Positions 26,185 through 35,381 of a stretch of DNA of 64,000 nt are shown here, one piece after another. The stretch covers positions 124,001-188,000 of the forward strand of contig NZ_JHYF01000001.1 in the NCBI RefSeq assembly GCF_000621485.1, given 5' to 3'. Each line of letters opens with the position of its first letter. Position 1 is the first letter of the stretch. The notes under the pieces are model-generated. The model ran no database searches, was not told where the DNA came from, and saw only the letters and a program-made list of their open reading frames with translations. Position numbers and translations under genes: made by a program. The DNA comes from Alkaliphilus transvaalensis ATCC 700919. GTDB lineage: Bacteria; Bacillota; Clostridia; Peptostreptococcales; Natronincolaceae.

Positions 26185-26901
26185 TTGAGTTTAAGAACTA
26201 TAGTAGGGGAAGTTGATGAAGGTTTGAGGAGGGATATCATTAAGGTGTTGGAACGGGTAGAGGGGGTAGAAGTAATATATTCTACAGACAATGGAAAAGA
26301 TCTTCTAAATGTATTAAAGCTTATGAAACCTCAAATTGCAATTATTAGCACTCATATGCCTGATCTAAGTGGTATTAAGGTAGGGGAACTCATTAGGGAA
26401 GACCAGCCTCATTTAGAGTTAATATTTTTATCTACTACTGTAGAAGACTTAAAAAATGCCGTTAGACTTTATGCTGCTGACATTATTGAAAAACCAGTTA
26501 ATGCAGAAAGATTATATACCACCATAAGTCGATTAAAACATAAATATGATGTGATTGAAAAAATAGTTCAGCTGAAGGCTTCTGGCGGTTATCAAATTGT
26601 AAGAAACAAAGATATTTATTTAATCGAAGCTATAGATAAAAAAACAAAAGTATATACAGCAAAGGAATCTTTTATATGTGATCATTCTCTAAAAGAAATG
26701 GAAAAGCTTTTATCTTACGATAATTTTTTTAGGGCTAGTCGGTCTAATATTATTAACTTGGAAAAAATTAAATCAGTAAAACCCTATACTAGAACATCCT
26801 ATGAAGTAATCTTTGATCATAAAAGTTATAGAGGATATTTGTCTAAAAAAATGCATGAATCATATAAAGATAAAATGCGAAATTACTGTGTAGTATTATA
26901 A
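26185..26901 (+). CDS. LytTR-family response regulator with atypical receiver
   Basis: Protein of 238 residues. TTG at 26185 is the start because GGAGGTG at 26172-26178 lies just upstream; the GTG at 26164 precedes that site. Residues 1-115 are CheY-like and keep a C-terminal EKPV lysine. The phospho-acceptor is missing: the usual LDxxMP reads ISTHMP, and the acidic pair near the N-terminus is altered (GEVDE). Residues 135-235 form the LytTR DNA-binding domain (YLIEAIDKKTKVYTAKESF, FFRASRSNIINLEKIKSVKPY). No histidine kinase is adjacent. It is the last regulator before the lipopeptide operon. Confidence 0.82.
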   Translation: MSLRTIVGEVDEGLRRDIIKVLERVEGVEVIYSTDNGKDLLNVLKLMKPQIAIISTHMPDLSGIKVGELIREDQPHLELIFLSTTVEDLKNAVRLYAADIIEKPVNAERLYTTISRLKHKYDVIEKIVQLKASGGYQIVRNKDIYLIEAIDKKTKVYTAKESFICDHSLKEMEKLLSYDNFFRASRSNIINLEKIKSVKPYTRTSYEVIFDHKSYRGYLSKKMHESYKDKMRNYCVVL

Positions 26902-27238
26902 AAATATAGATAGAATAAATCCATAATTTAATAACCTTTCTTACTTTGCTTGATAGAAAAAATATATTATGAGGACTTTATATCGGGCGAATTCTATAAC
27001 GACACAATTTCCCTTAACTCATACTTATTATCATTATTTACTTAAAGTTTTGGTAAAATAGTATGCTCTTTTATAAATACAGCTGATAAAATAAATCGGT
27101 TCAGCTGTCATATTTATCTTTTAAAGATTTTTCTTGGAGTTATCCCATCAGCCATCCTTAGAAAAGGCCTATAAGTGCATCCATTCTCTATGAATAACAA
27201 ACGAATACCAATTGAGTTTTAACTACGATGATAAGTCA

Positions 27239-27310
27239 GAAAATTGCATAATTAATATTAAATCTATATTAATACAAAAAATGAACATCCCCCTTAGTGT
27301 TAAAGGAGTA
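27239..27310. repeat. truncated copy of the dispersed inverted-end repeat
   Basis: AAATTGCATAATTAATATTA at 27241-27260 is identical to 61133-61152. Similarity continues through ATATTAAT, AAAATGAA and TTAGTGT. The right-hand inverted end is not recognisable here. Confidence 0.65.
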
Positions 27311-27398
27311 ATATTAACGATATTAGAAATTTTCCGATTAACAATTTCATACTATAACCACTTGCAATTATTATTTAAGTTTTGTTTAAGTTTTGAAT

Positions 27399-27432
27399 AA
27401 AGTCATCCTTAGAAAGATCTAAGGATGACTTT
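27399..27432. terminator. strong hairpin, possible terminator or attenuator
   Basis: AAAGTCATCCTTAGA (27399-27413) pairs perfectly with TCTAAGGATGACTTT (27418-27432) around AAGA. There is no long T run beyond the stem end. CATCCTTAGAAA also occurs near 27153. Confidence 0.55.
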
Positions 27433-27495
27433 AGATAAAGAAACGATGCCACTTATATAATTTATTTCAATCAAATTAATTGGTAATCTACTTAT

Positions 27496-27514
27496 ATGAA
27501 CAAAGTCTTCCTTC
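27496..27514 (+). repeat. 19-bp direct repeat, left copy
   Basis: ATGAACAAAGTCTTCCTTC is identical to 62959-62977. At this copy it continues into a small CTTCC/GGAAG hairpin. Confidence 0.7.
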
Positions 27515-27824
27515 GGAAGGTTCAGAGGATAGCTTTCCTATTACTTATTTTAGGGATAACAAAGGGACTAAAAGGCTAGTCGCCATTAGTGTAGTATGTC
27601 GATTTTATTACCCAATAGATTGTGTTCCAAGAAATTCTTTCTTTCAAGATAATGGATTTATAAATGTTAAATCTACTTAAAAGGGGGTGGATTTTGGTTG
27701 ATCGCTATGTAATTGGTGCCTATTAGAAAGTAAGATAGTGTATATTGAGTATTATGCTTGAAAGATTAAAAAATAAAATTCGATTAATTTAAAAATGATG
27801 TTAACAAGAAAGAGGTGGTATATG

Positions 27825-30800
27825 ATGAACTATAAAACCTTAGGTGATTTACTAATGGGAAAAAAACAAGTCACTAATAAAGGAATATGTTTTATTAATG
27901 GAAGAAATGAAGAAGAAATGATGTCCTATAGTGAAATACTGGATAAATCACTAAAAGTACTAGGTTTTCTACAAAAATATGGACTAAAAGAAAAGGATGA
28001 ATTAATATTTCAGATTAATAGCAACAAAGATTTTATCCATGTGTTTTGGGCATGTCTATTGGGAGGAATTATAGCTGTACCTGTTACAGAAGCAAACAAT
28101 GATGAACGTAAGTTAAAGGTTTTAAAGGTGTGGGAGCGATTAAAGAACCCATTCATAATATCAGACAAAGAAACATTAACAGGTATAAAGGCATATGCTG
28201 AAGGTAGTAATAAAGCCATTAACACGATTATGGAAAGACATATTACTATTGAAGAAATTTATTGCCACGATGATTATGGAGTAAGTATCCTACCAAATAA
28301 AGAAGATATTGCCTTTATTCAATTCTCATCAGGGTCTACCGGAAACCCAAAAGGAGTAATCTTAACCCATGATAATTTAATCGCCAATTTAGAAGGGTTA
28401 TCTGATGCCTTAGCAATTACAGAAGAAGACTCATTGTTATCATGGATGCCTTTGACCCATGATATGGGCTTAATTGCATGTCATCTACTAGCAACTTTTT
28501 CAAATATAGATCAATTTATCATACCGACAAACCTATTTATTAGAAGACCGACGATATGGCTAGAAAAAACAAGTCACCATAAAGCATCAATACTACAAAG
28601 TCCCAACTTTGGATATAAATATGTCATGTCATTTTTAAGAAGAGAAAAAAAGTTAGAATGGGACCTATCGTCAGTAAGAGTCATTTTAAATGGAGCCGAA
28701 CCAATTGTTGCAGATATATGTAATGAGTTTTTTGAGGCTATGGATGAGTATCACTTAGATAGAAATGCCATGTTTGCAGTATATGGGCTGGCAGAGGCTA
28801 GTGTAGGCGTAGCGATACCGCCAGTTAATGGTGAACGAATGAGAAGTGTAGTCTTAGATAGAAGGTTTTTGGGCATTGGAGAAAAAGTGAAGTATTTAGA
28901 AAGTGAAGAAGATCAATTTGCAGCAACCTTTTTTGATGAAGGGCCAGCAATTAAGCACTGCTTTATGAGAATAGGTGATGAAAAAGATAATGTTTTAGAA
29001 GATGAGCGGGTTGGTTACATTCAGATAAGTGGTAGAAACGTTACACAAGGATATTATAATGATGAAGAGAAAACGAGGGAGATGAAATCCCAAGACGGAT
29101 GGGTAAACACTGGAGATCTTGGTTTTATGAAGGACAATAGGGTAGTTGTAATTGGTAGGGCAAAGGATGTTGTATTTGTTAATGGACAAAACTATTATGC
29201 CCACGATTTAGAAAGAATAGCTGAAGAATTGGATGAAATTGAATTAGGTAAAATTATTGTAACAGCAGTAAAAGATCCTGCTACCCAAGCTGAAAATATT
29301 GCAGCCTTTATACTACATAAGAAAAATTTAGAGAGTTTTAAAGAGATGCCCCCTAAAATAAAAAAACATTTCAGTATGAGGGTTGGAATTGAAATAACCT
29401 ATGTTTTGCCAATTAAAAAAGTACCAAAGACAACTAGTGGAAAAGTACAACGATTCAATTTATCGAAGCAATTTGAAGCGGGTGAGTTTGATTTAATAAT
29501 AAAAGAGCTTCAATTAATGAGTAATAAAAAAAGACAAACATATGTAGCTGATGAGCTTGACACCATAGAAAGAAATTTGCTTAGAATCTGTAAAAGTATT
29601 ATACCAGATAAAGAAATTACTTTAGATGTTAATTTTTTTGAGCTAGGCTTAGGGTCTTTAACTTTAAACCAAATGGCAGGGATTGTACAAGAAGAATATG
29701 GAGCACATTTACAAGTAATAGACTTTTTCTCATATCCTACAATAAAAAGTTTAGCACAATATATTAAATTTGGAGATGAAAATAACCCGACCCCAGAAAA
29801 CATGTCAGATATACCTTCTACTGATATTGCAATAATAGGGATGGGGGTACATTTACCTGGGGCAACGAATTTACAAGAATATTGGGAGATTATTAGTAAT
29901 GGCGTTGAATGCTTAAAACAAATACCAAACAATAGGAAAAATGATATTACACCCTACTTAAGGTCTCAAAAGGAAGCCCCAGATGTTTTGAAGTTCCAAG
30001 AGGGGGGCTACTTAGATGACATAGATTCCTTTGATTATAAATTTTTTAAAGTAATGCCCTCAGAATCTATCGCTATGAATCCAGCTCAAAGGAAATTTCT
30101 ACAGGTAGCCTATGGAGCTATTGAAGATGCAGGTTATGGAGGAGACCAACTTAGAGGAAGCAGAACAGGAGTTTATGTAGGTTACATTGGAGATTTAGAA
30201 GGCTATAAATATCAACAAATTTTAAATAGTTCCAATGATAAAGCATCGCCAACGGGAACATTATCATCTAATATATGTGGGAGATTGTCTTACTTTATGG
30301 ATTTTAAAGGACCTAGTATGTTGGTTGATACTGCGTGCTCATCTTCCTTGGTTGCTTTACATTTGGCTTGTCAAGGAATTAAAAATGGCGACTGTCAACA
30401 AGCGATCGTTGGAGGTGTACGTTTTAAAATACTTCCAATTGATTCAAAGGAAAAGGTTGGAACAGAATCTAAAGATTGGAGAACTAGAACTTTCGACGAT
30501 CTTTCTGATGGGACAGGGGAAGGAGAAGGCGTTGCTGCAGTTTTAATAAAGCCCCTTAATAAAGCCCTTGAAGATAAAGACCAAATATATGCAGTAATAA
30601 AGGGGACCGCATCTAATCAAGATGGAAGCTCTATAGGTCTATCTGCCCCAAACCTAATAGCTCAAAAAAATGTACTGATAGACACATATAAAAAATCTAA
30701 TATTAACCCTAAAACATTAGGCTATATTGAAGCCCATGGAACAGGGACCCCCTTAGGTGATCCGATTGAGATACAAGCCCTTTCAAGGGCATTCAATCAC

Positions 30801-31661
30801 TATACAGAAGAAAAACAGTTTTGTGCTATTGGTTCTGTTAAAGCTAATATAGGTCATCTCTATGAAGCTTCTGGGGTAGCAGCACTAATAAAATGTAGTT
30901 TAATGTTAAAATATAAAATATTACCTCCTATGGTAAATTTCGCAGTCCCCAATAGAAAGATATCCTTTACAGATTCTCCTTTTTATGTAAATACAAGGTT
31001 AGGTAAATGGGAAAGGGGTGAGACCCCTAGAAGGTGTGGAATCAGTAACTTTGGTTTTTCAGGAACAAACTGCCATGTTATTTTAGAAGAAGCTGAAGAA
31101 AGAAAGGAAGAAATGATTCCCTTAACTAAAAGGAAAGAGATTTTTACGATTTCAGCAAAAAGTAAAGAGGCATTAGAGAATCTAATAAATAAATATATTA
31201 TTTATTTAAAGTCTGATTCGACAGAATCAATTGAAAACATATGTTATACAGCCAATGTAGGCAGAGGCCACCATCAATATAGAGGAATTTTTATTATTGA
31301 AAGTATAGAAGACTTATACAATAAGCTTATGAACTTCAACTTTAGATCTCAATTAGAAAAAGGTGTATTCTATGCCCAGCATAAAGTTGTGATGAAGGTA
31401 AAAAGTCACAAAGGGTTTGATGAAATTTTTGAGGAGGAATTAGAAGAAATATCTCGAAAAGCCCAGCAACTCATCATAAATTTGAAAGAGCGTGAAGATA
31501 TAGCAACACTTAATCGAATCTGTCAGTTATATATAAGAGGTGCTCAGGTTTCATGGACTTATTTATATGAAGGGAGAAGTAGACAGAAAGTGAGTTTGCC
31601 CACCTATGGATTTGAAAAGAATCGTAGTTGGCCAGAAGGAGGGCAGAAAAAAGCTAATTAA
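27825..31661 (+). CDS. hybrid synthase: acyl-AMP ligase, ACP, ketosynthase
   Basis: Protein of 1278 residues that starts the lipopeptide line. AGAGGTGG lies 7 bases before ATG 27825 (ATG 27822 is an alternative). Residues 1-585 are a fatty acyl-AMP ligase with FSSGSTGNPKG, MPLTHDMGLI, NTGDLG and KTTSGK, closest by eye to the first domain of iturin/mycosubtilin synthases. Residues about 590-650 are an ACP with the pantetheine Ser near 612 (GLGSL). Residues 665-1090 are a ketosynthase with C838 (DTACSSS), H971 (EAHGTGT) and H1011 (NIGHL). No integrated acyltransferase is present; a separate AT gene follows. It activates a fatty acid and extends it by one unit. Confidence 0.92.
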   Translation: MNYKTLGDLLMGKKQVTNKGICFINGRNEEEMMSYSEILDKSLKVLGFLQKYGLKEKDELIFQINSNKDFIHVFWACLLGGIIAVPVTEANNDERKLKVLKVWERLKNPFIISDKETLTGIKAYAEGSNKAINTIMERHITIEEIYCHDDYGVSILPNKEDIAFIQFSSGSTGNPKGVILTHDNLIANLEGLSDALAITEEDSLLSWMPLTHDMGLIACHLLATFSNIDQFIIPTNLFIRRPTIWLEKTSHHKASILQSPNFGYKYVMSFLRREKKLEWDLSSVRVILNGAEPIVADICNEFFEAMDEYHLDRNAMFAVYGLAEASVGVAIPPVNGERMRSVVLDRRFLGIGEKVKYLESEEDQFAATFFDEGPAIKHCFMRIGDEKDNVLEDERVGYIQISGRNVTQGYYNDEEKTREMKSQDGWVNTGDLGFMKDNRVVVIGRAKDVVFVNGQNYYAHDLERIAEELDEIELGKIIVTAVKDPATQAENIAAFILHKKNLESFKEMPPKIKKHFSMRVGIEITYVLPIKKVPKTTSGKVQRFNLSKQFEAGEFDLIIKELQLMSNKKRQTYVADELDTIERNLLRICKSIIPDKEITLDVNFFELGLGSLTLNQMAGIVQEEYGAHLQVIDFFSYPTIKSLAQYIKFGDENNPTPENMSDIPSTDIAIIGMGVHLPGATNLQEYWEIISNGVECLKQIPNNRKNDITPYLRSQKEAPDVLKFQEGGYLDDIDSFDYKFFKVMPSESIAMNPAQRKFLQVAYGAIEDAGYGGDQLRGSRTGVYVGYIGDLEGYKYQQILNSSNDKASPTGTLSSNICGRLSYFMDFKGPSMLVDTACSSSLVALHLACQGIKNGDCQQAIVGGVRFKILPIDSKEKVGTESKDWRTRTFDDLSDGTGEGEGVAAVLIKPLNKALEDKDQIYAVIKGTASNQDGSSIGLSAPNLIAQKNVLIDTYKKSNINPKTLGYIEAHGTGTPLGDPIEIQALSRAFNHYTEEKQFCAIGSVKANIGHLYEASGVAALIKCSLMLKYKILPPMVNFAVPNRKISFTDSPFYVNTRLGKWERGETPRRCGISNFGFSGTNCHVILEEAEERKEEMIPLTKRKEIFTISAKSKEALENLINKYIIYLKSDSTESIENICYTANVGRGHHQYRGIFIIESIEDLYNKLMNFNFRSQLEKGVFYAQHKVVMKVKSHKGFDEIFEEELEEISRKAQQLIINLKEREDIATLNRICQLYIRGAQVSWTYLYEGRSRQKVSLPTYGFEKNRSWPEGGQKKAN

Positions 31662-31704
31662 TAAAATTAAGATTTTAAGTTTAGATGATGGAGGTGTACA
31701 CAGT

Positions 31705-33000
31705 ATGGAGAAAGTTGCATTTGTTTTTCCAGGGCAAGGCTCGCAATATGTTGGAATGCAAAACAAAAACTATAATACTTATCCAATAGTAAGACGAACT
31801 TTTGAAGAAGCAAATGATACTCTTGGTTATGACTTAGCTAAACTTTGCTTTGAAGGTAGTTTAGCTGAATTATCTAAGATGGAGAATAGCTTAGTAGCAC
31901 TATTAGTAAGTAGTGTTGCAGCCTATAGAGTGTATATAGAAGAAATAGGAATTCCTCCCTATTTTTTAGCTGGACATAGCCTTGGGGAGTATTCAGCACT
32001 AACTTGTAGTGGTGCAATAGATTTTTCTGATGCAATAAAAATTGTCAAACACCGTTCTTTACTAGCGGTTGAAGGGAATGAAAAGTGGGACGGAATAATG
32101 ACGATCGTAGATGGGGGCGAGATAAAAGAAATAGAAGCTCAATGTGAAAAACTGAGGAAAAAGGGAAGACAAGTTTGGATTTGTTGCTATAATGCATCTA
32201 ATCAAGTTAATGTTGCAGGATACTCACAGGATATAATAGAGTTGGAAGATCAATTAATGAACAAGGGGTTAAATATTACCCCCCTTTTAACAAGTGCACC
32301 CTTTCATAGTCCTCTAATGAAAGAAGCGGCAGAAACATTTAGTCTGTATTTAAAACAGTTTAAGTTTAATGACTTTAAATACCCTGTAATCTCCAATGTA
32401 ACGGCAAGACCCTATAGGGATAAAAATAAGATTATTGAGCAGCTAACAAGGCATTTAATAGAGCCAGTTCGATGGAGGGAAGTTATCAATTACCTTCAAA
32501 AAATGGGAGTGACAAGCATTTTAGAATTGGGTAGTAAAAATGTTTTAACTGGTTTATTGAATACTCAAAAAACAGAAATGAAAGGTTATTCCTTTGATAA
32601 TCTACCAGAAAGAAAAGAATTGATGGAAATTATGAAGGCCGATGTTTCTAATGCTACCCCAATGTTAACCGTAATTGGAAAATGTTTAAGTGCAGTTGCC
32701 ACAACTAGAAACTTTAACCCTGCTATAGCGGATTACAAAAAAGAGGTAACAGAAAAATATAATCGTATCCAAACATTGTACTTAGATACAGAAGCAAAAA
32801 AAATTAAGCCTACATATGAACAGTGTCTAAAAGCAATTTTAATATTGGAAGATATTTTAAAAGTAAAGCAAGTACCTCATGAAGAAGGTGAGGAAATACT
32901 TAAAGAGATCGCAAGGGATGCAAGGCATATTGCAGAATTACAAAAACGAATAAATGAAAAGGAAGAAGCTAGTATAAACAATATTAAAGAGGTGGGATAA
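31705..33000 (+). CDS. trans-acting acyltransferase with long C-terminal extension
   Basis: Protein of 431 residues. ATG 31705 has GGAGGTG 8 bases upstream; the frame is open further up but overlaps the previous gene without a site. Residues 1-300 are an FabD-type acyltransferase with FPGQGSQYVGM, the active-site Ser92 in GHSLGEYSA, and SAPFHSPL. Residues 300-431 are a helical, charged extension not seen in FabD. It should load the extender onto the synthase ACP in trans, like ItuD/FenF. Because hydroxymalonyl-ACP genes follow, it may take an ACP-linked substrate. It overlaps the next gene's start region (1-base gap). Confidence 0.85.
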   Translation: MEKVAFVFPGQGSQYVGMQNKNYNTYPIVRRTFEEANDTLGYDLAKLCFEGSLAELSKMENSLVALLVSSVAAYRVYIEEIGIPPYFLAGHSLGEYSALTCSGAIDFSDAIKIVKHRSLLAVEGNEKWDGIMTIVDGGEIKEIEAQCEKLRKKGRQVWICCYNASNQVNVAGYSQDIIELEDQLMNKGLNITPLLTSAPFHSPLMKEAAETFSLYLKQFKFNDFKYPVISNVTARPYRDKNKIIEQLTRHLIEPVRWREVINYLQKMGVTSILELGSKNVLTGLLNTQKTEMKGYSFDNLPERKELMEIMKADVSNATPMLTVIGKCLSAVATTRNFNPAIADYKKEVTEKYNRIQTLYLDTEAKKIKPTYEQCLKAILILEDILKVKQVPHEEGEEILKEIARDARHIAELQKRINEKEEASINNIKEVG

Positions 33001-33001
33001 A

Positions 33002-33847
33002 ATGAAAAAAGTAGGAGTTATTGGAGCTGGGGTAATGGGAATTGGTGTCGCCCATAGTGTCGCCGAAGCAGGTCATGGGGTTATCTTGGTGGATATCGAC
33101 ACAAATTTATTGGAAAAAGCTAAAGAAGAGATTTACAACAATGTAAGAATGCAATTTTTCTTTAATAAAAAGGAAGAGTCCCTATCACCAGAGGAAGTTA
33201 TTGATAGAATTACAACTACTTTAGATTATGAGCTTTTATCAGATGTCGATTTTATTATTGAGAATGTTCCAGAAATATGGGAAATAAAGAGGGATGTCTA
33301 TAATAAGTTAGATGAAATTTGTCCAGACCATTGTATATTTGCAGTTAATACCTCTTGCATTTCCATTACTAAAATAGCAGCCTTAACAAAAAGACCAAAA
33401 CAGGTTATTGGTACACACTTTATGAATCCAGTACCTATGAAACCTGTTATAGAAGCAATAAAGGGATTTCATACCTCTGAGGAAACGATTAATTCCCTAA
33501 AAGAATTATTAGCCACAATGAATAAAAGATGTGTCGTGGTTAATGACTACCCTGGCTTCGTATCAAATAGAATATCCCATTTATTAATGAATGAAGCTGC
33601 CTTTGTAGTTCAGGATGGAGTTGCGACTCCTGCAGAGGTAGATGAGATTTTTAAAGAATGTTTCGGTCATAAAATGGGGCCTTTGGAAACTGCTGACTTA
33701 ATTGGATTAGATACGGTAATGGATTCCCTTAACATCCTTTATCAAGAGTATCAAGATGTTAAATTTAGGTGCTCTCCCCTTTTAAAGAAAATGGTACAAG
33801 CAGGCTTAAAGGGAAGAAAAAGTGGCGAAGGTTTTTACCAATATTAG
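33002..33847 (+). CDS. 3-hydroxyacyl-CoA dehydrogenase family protein, FbkK-type extender enzyme
   Basis: Protein of 281 residues with an N-terminal Rossmann fold (VGVIGAGVMGIGVAHSVAEAG), then NTSCISIT and GTHFMNPVPMKPVIE, and a C-terminal 3HCDH domain ending GLKGRKSGEGFYQY. Such enzymes (FkbK/ZmaG class) oxidise glyceryl-ACP in making hydroxymalonyl-ACP. A plain 3-hydroxybutyryl-CoA role is possible from sequence alone. The neighbours (stand-alone ACP, acyl-CoA dehydrogenase, FkbH-like) favour the extender pathway. Confidence 0.85.
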   Translation: MKKVGVIGAGVMGIGVAHSVAEAGHGVILVDIDTNLLEKAKEEIYNNVRMQFFFNKKEESLSPEEVIDRITTTLDYELLSDVDFIIENVPEIWEIKRDVYNKLDEICPDHCIFAVNTSCISITKIAALTKRPKQVIGTHFMNPVPMKPVIEAIKGFHTSEETINSLKELLATMNKRCVVVNDYPGFVSNRISHLLMNEAAFVVQDGVATPAEVDEIFKECFGHKMGPLETADLIGLDTVMDSLNILYQEYQDVKFRCSPLLKKMVQAGLKGRKSGEGFYQY

Positions 33848-33903
33848 AAGTAGCATTATTTTAAAGATAAAGAACTGATAAATAAAAATGAGGAGGAATA
33901 AAA

Positions 33904-34140
33904 ATGAAGGAAGTAAAAGGTAATGTTAAAAAATTTCTTAGTAGATTTTATAGACAAAGGGAGATTGAAGACCATGAGGATATTTTTGCCCTTGGTTTTG
34001 TAAACTCTTTGTTTGCAATGCAATTAGTCATGTTCATTGAAAAAGAGTTTAATATTAAAATTGATAATAAAGATCTAAATTTTGAAAACTTCAGAACAAT
34101 CGATTCTATCGTTGCCTTTGTTGATGCAAGAAGTACGTAA
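33904..34140 (+). CDS. stand-alone acyl carrier protein for the extender unit
   Basis: Protein of 78 residues with the carrier fold. The attachment Ser is probably Ser35 in LGFVNSLFAMQ, followed by FIEKEFNIKI and the terminal FRTIDSIVAFV. AGGAGGAA precedes the ATG. In the FkbJ-like role it carries the three-carbon glyceryl unit while it is oxidised. It sits between the two dehydrogenase genes, as in methoxymalonyl or hydroxymalonyl clusters. Confidence 0.88.
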   Translation: MKEVKGNVKKFLSRFYRQREIEDHEDIFALGFVNSLFAMQLVMFIEKEFNIKIDNKDLNFENFRTIDSIVAFVDARST

Positions 34141-34169
34141 CAGAAAAATTATAGACTGGGGGAGAAAAA

Positions 34170-35306
34170 ATGAGAATAGAATTAACTGATGAGCAAATTA
34201 AGAAAAAAGATGAATTTAAAGAATTTGTTGATACATCTATTATACCCTATGCAAAAGATAATGATGAAGAAGAAAATATGAATCCAGAGATGTTAAAAAA
34301 AGTAATTGAAAGCAAGTATTTAGGAGCCCCTCTGCCCAAAGAATATGGAGGGCTAGATTGGGATCAAATTACTATAGGTCTATTAAATGAACAGTTTGGT
34401 AGAGGGTGCTCCTCAGCTAAAGGTCTTTTAACTGTCCATGGTATGTGTAGCTTAGCGATATTAAAATGGGGAAGTGAAGAACAAAGGAACCTGTGGTTGC
34501 CCAAAATGGCAAAAGGTGAGGCTATTGGAGCTTTTGCATTAACAGAGCCTAATATTGGTAGTGATGCAAAAAGTGTTGAGACCGTCGCTAGCCAAGTAGA
34601 TGGACACTATGTCATTAATGGACATAAAAAATGGATTACTATGGGTCAAATTGCTGATATTATAATCGTGTTTGCAAAGCTTGAAGGAAAGCCTACAGCG
34701 TTTTTGGTGGAAAAAGGGACGCCAGGTTTTTCAGTTAAACCGATGAAGAAGTTGTTAGGGTCTAGGGCTGCAATGATAGCAGAATTAACCTTTCAAGATT
34801 GCAAAATTCCAATAGAAAATATAATTGGTTTTCCTGGTGGAGGAATAACTCATGTAGCATTAAGTTGTCTAGATTATGGAAGATACACCGTTGCTTGGGG
34901 CTGTGTTGGTTTGGCAGAGGCTTGCTTAACTGACAGTTTAAAATATGCACGAAGAAGAAAGCAGTTTGATGCACCCTTAAGGAAAAATCAACTAATTCAA
35001 AAAATGATAACTGAAATGACTGTAGATGTAGAAGCTGCTAGGCAATTATGCTACAAATGTGGTTATTTAAAGGATGTCGGCGACCCAGATTCAATAGTAG
35101 ATACATGGATTGCGAAATACTATGCAGCTAAAATGGTTAATCGAGTTGCCAATAACGCAGTTCAGATCTTTGGGGGTAATGGTTGTTATAATGAATATCC
35201 AATTGAAAGGTATTTAAGAGATGCACGGATTAATGAAATTATTGAGGGTACGACTCAGATGCATGAAGTACTTATTGCAACAAATTCTTTTGTGCGATAT
35301 AGCTAA
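34170..35306 (+). CDS. acyl-CoA dehydrogenase family oxidoreductase, FkbI-type
   Basis: FAD-dependent enzyme of 378 residues with GAFALTEPNIGSDA (substrate/FAD site), KKWITMGQIADI, the RYTVAWG helix and the C-terminal QIFGGNGCYNEYPIERYLRDARINEIIEGT. In extender pathways FkbI works with FkbK to oxidise the ACP-bound glyceryl group to a malonate semialdehyde or malonate form. A general acyl-CoA dehydrogenase would look similar, so the role rests on context. The stop codon lies within a hairpin. Confidence 0.86.
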   Translation: MRIELTDEQIKKKDEFKEFVDTSIIPYAKDNDEEENMNPEMLKKVIESKYLGAPLPKEYGGLDWDQITIGLLNEQFGRGCSSAKGLLTVHGMCSLAILKWGSEEQRNLWLPKMAKGEAIGAFALTEPNIGSDAKSVETVASQVDGHYVINGHKKWITMGQIADIIIVFAKLEGKPTAFLVEKGTPGFSVKPMKKLLGSRAAMIAELTFQDCKIPIENIIGFPGGGITHVALSCLDYGRYTVAWGCVGLAEACLTDSLKYARRRKQFDAPLRKNQLIQKMITEMTVDVEAARQLCYKCGYLKDVGDPDSIVDTWIAKYYAAKMVNRVANNAVQIFGGNGCYNEYPIERYLRDARINEIIEGTTQMHEVLIATNSFVRYS

Positions 35307-35325
35307 AGTTTTTAGCTATATTGCA
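35293..35325 (+). other. intercistronic hairpin at the acyl-CoA dehydrogenase stop codon
   Basis: TGCGATATAGCTAA and TTAGCTATATTGCA pair over 14 positions (one G-T) across a 5-base loop. The TAA stop (35304-35306) is in the left arm. There is no T run. It may protect or process the operon mRNA, or tune the downstream gene. Confidence 0.55.
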
Positions 35326-35381
35326 ACCTATTAAATTTATCTAATAATGGTAAATTAAAAATGTATAGGGGAGGAATAACA

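Larger units (their letters stand above)
26902..27824. other. long non-coding region upstream of the PKS/NRPS operon
   Basis: About 920 bases without a convincing gene. It contains an ACAGCTGA/TCAGCTGT inverted repeat (27079-27108), a dispersed repeat copy (27239 on), a strong hairpin (27399-27432), a 19-bp repeat (27496-27514) and a possible promoter TTGATC-17-TATTAG (27698-27726). Two small open frames, 27212-27400 and 27480-27680, have no binding site and look accidental. Confidence 0.6.

Noticed and set aside
27212-27400. 62-residue open frame upstream of the PKS operon
   Set aside because: It overlaps the dispersed repeat copy, has no ribosome site and no recognisable protein pattern.
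27480-27680. 66-residue open frame upstream of the PKS operon
   Set aside because: It starts in the 19-bp repeat, lacks a binding site, and its composition does not look coding.
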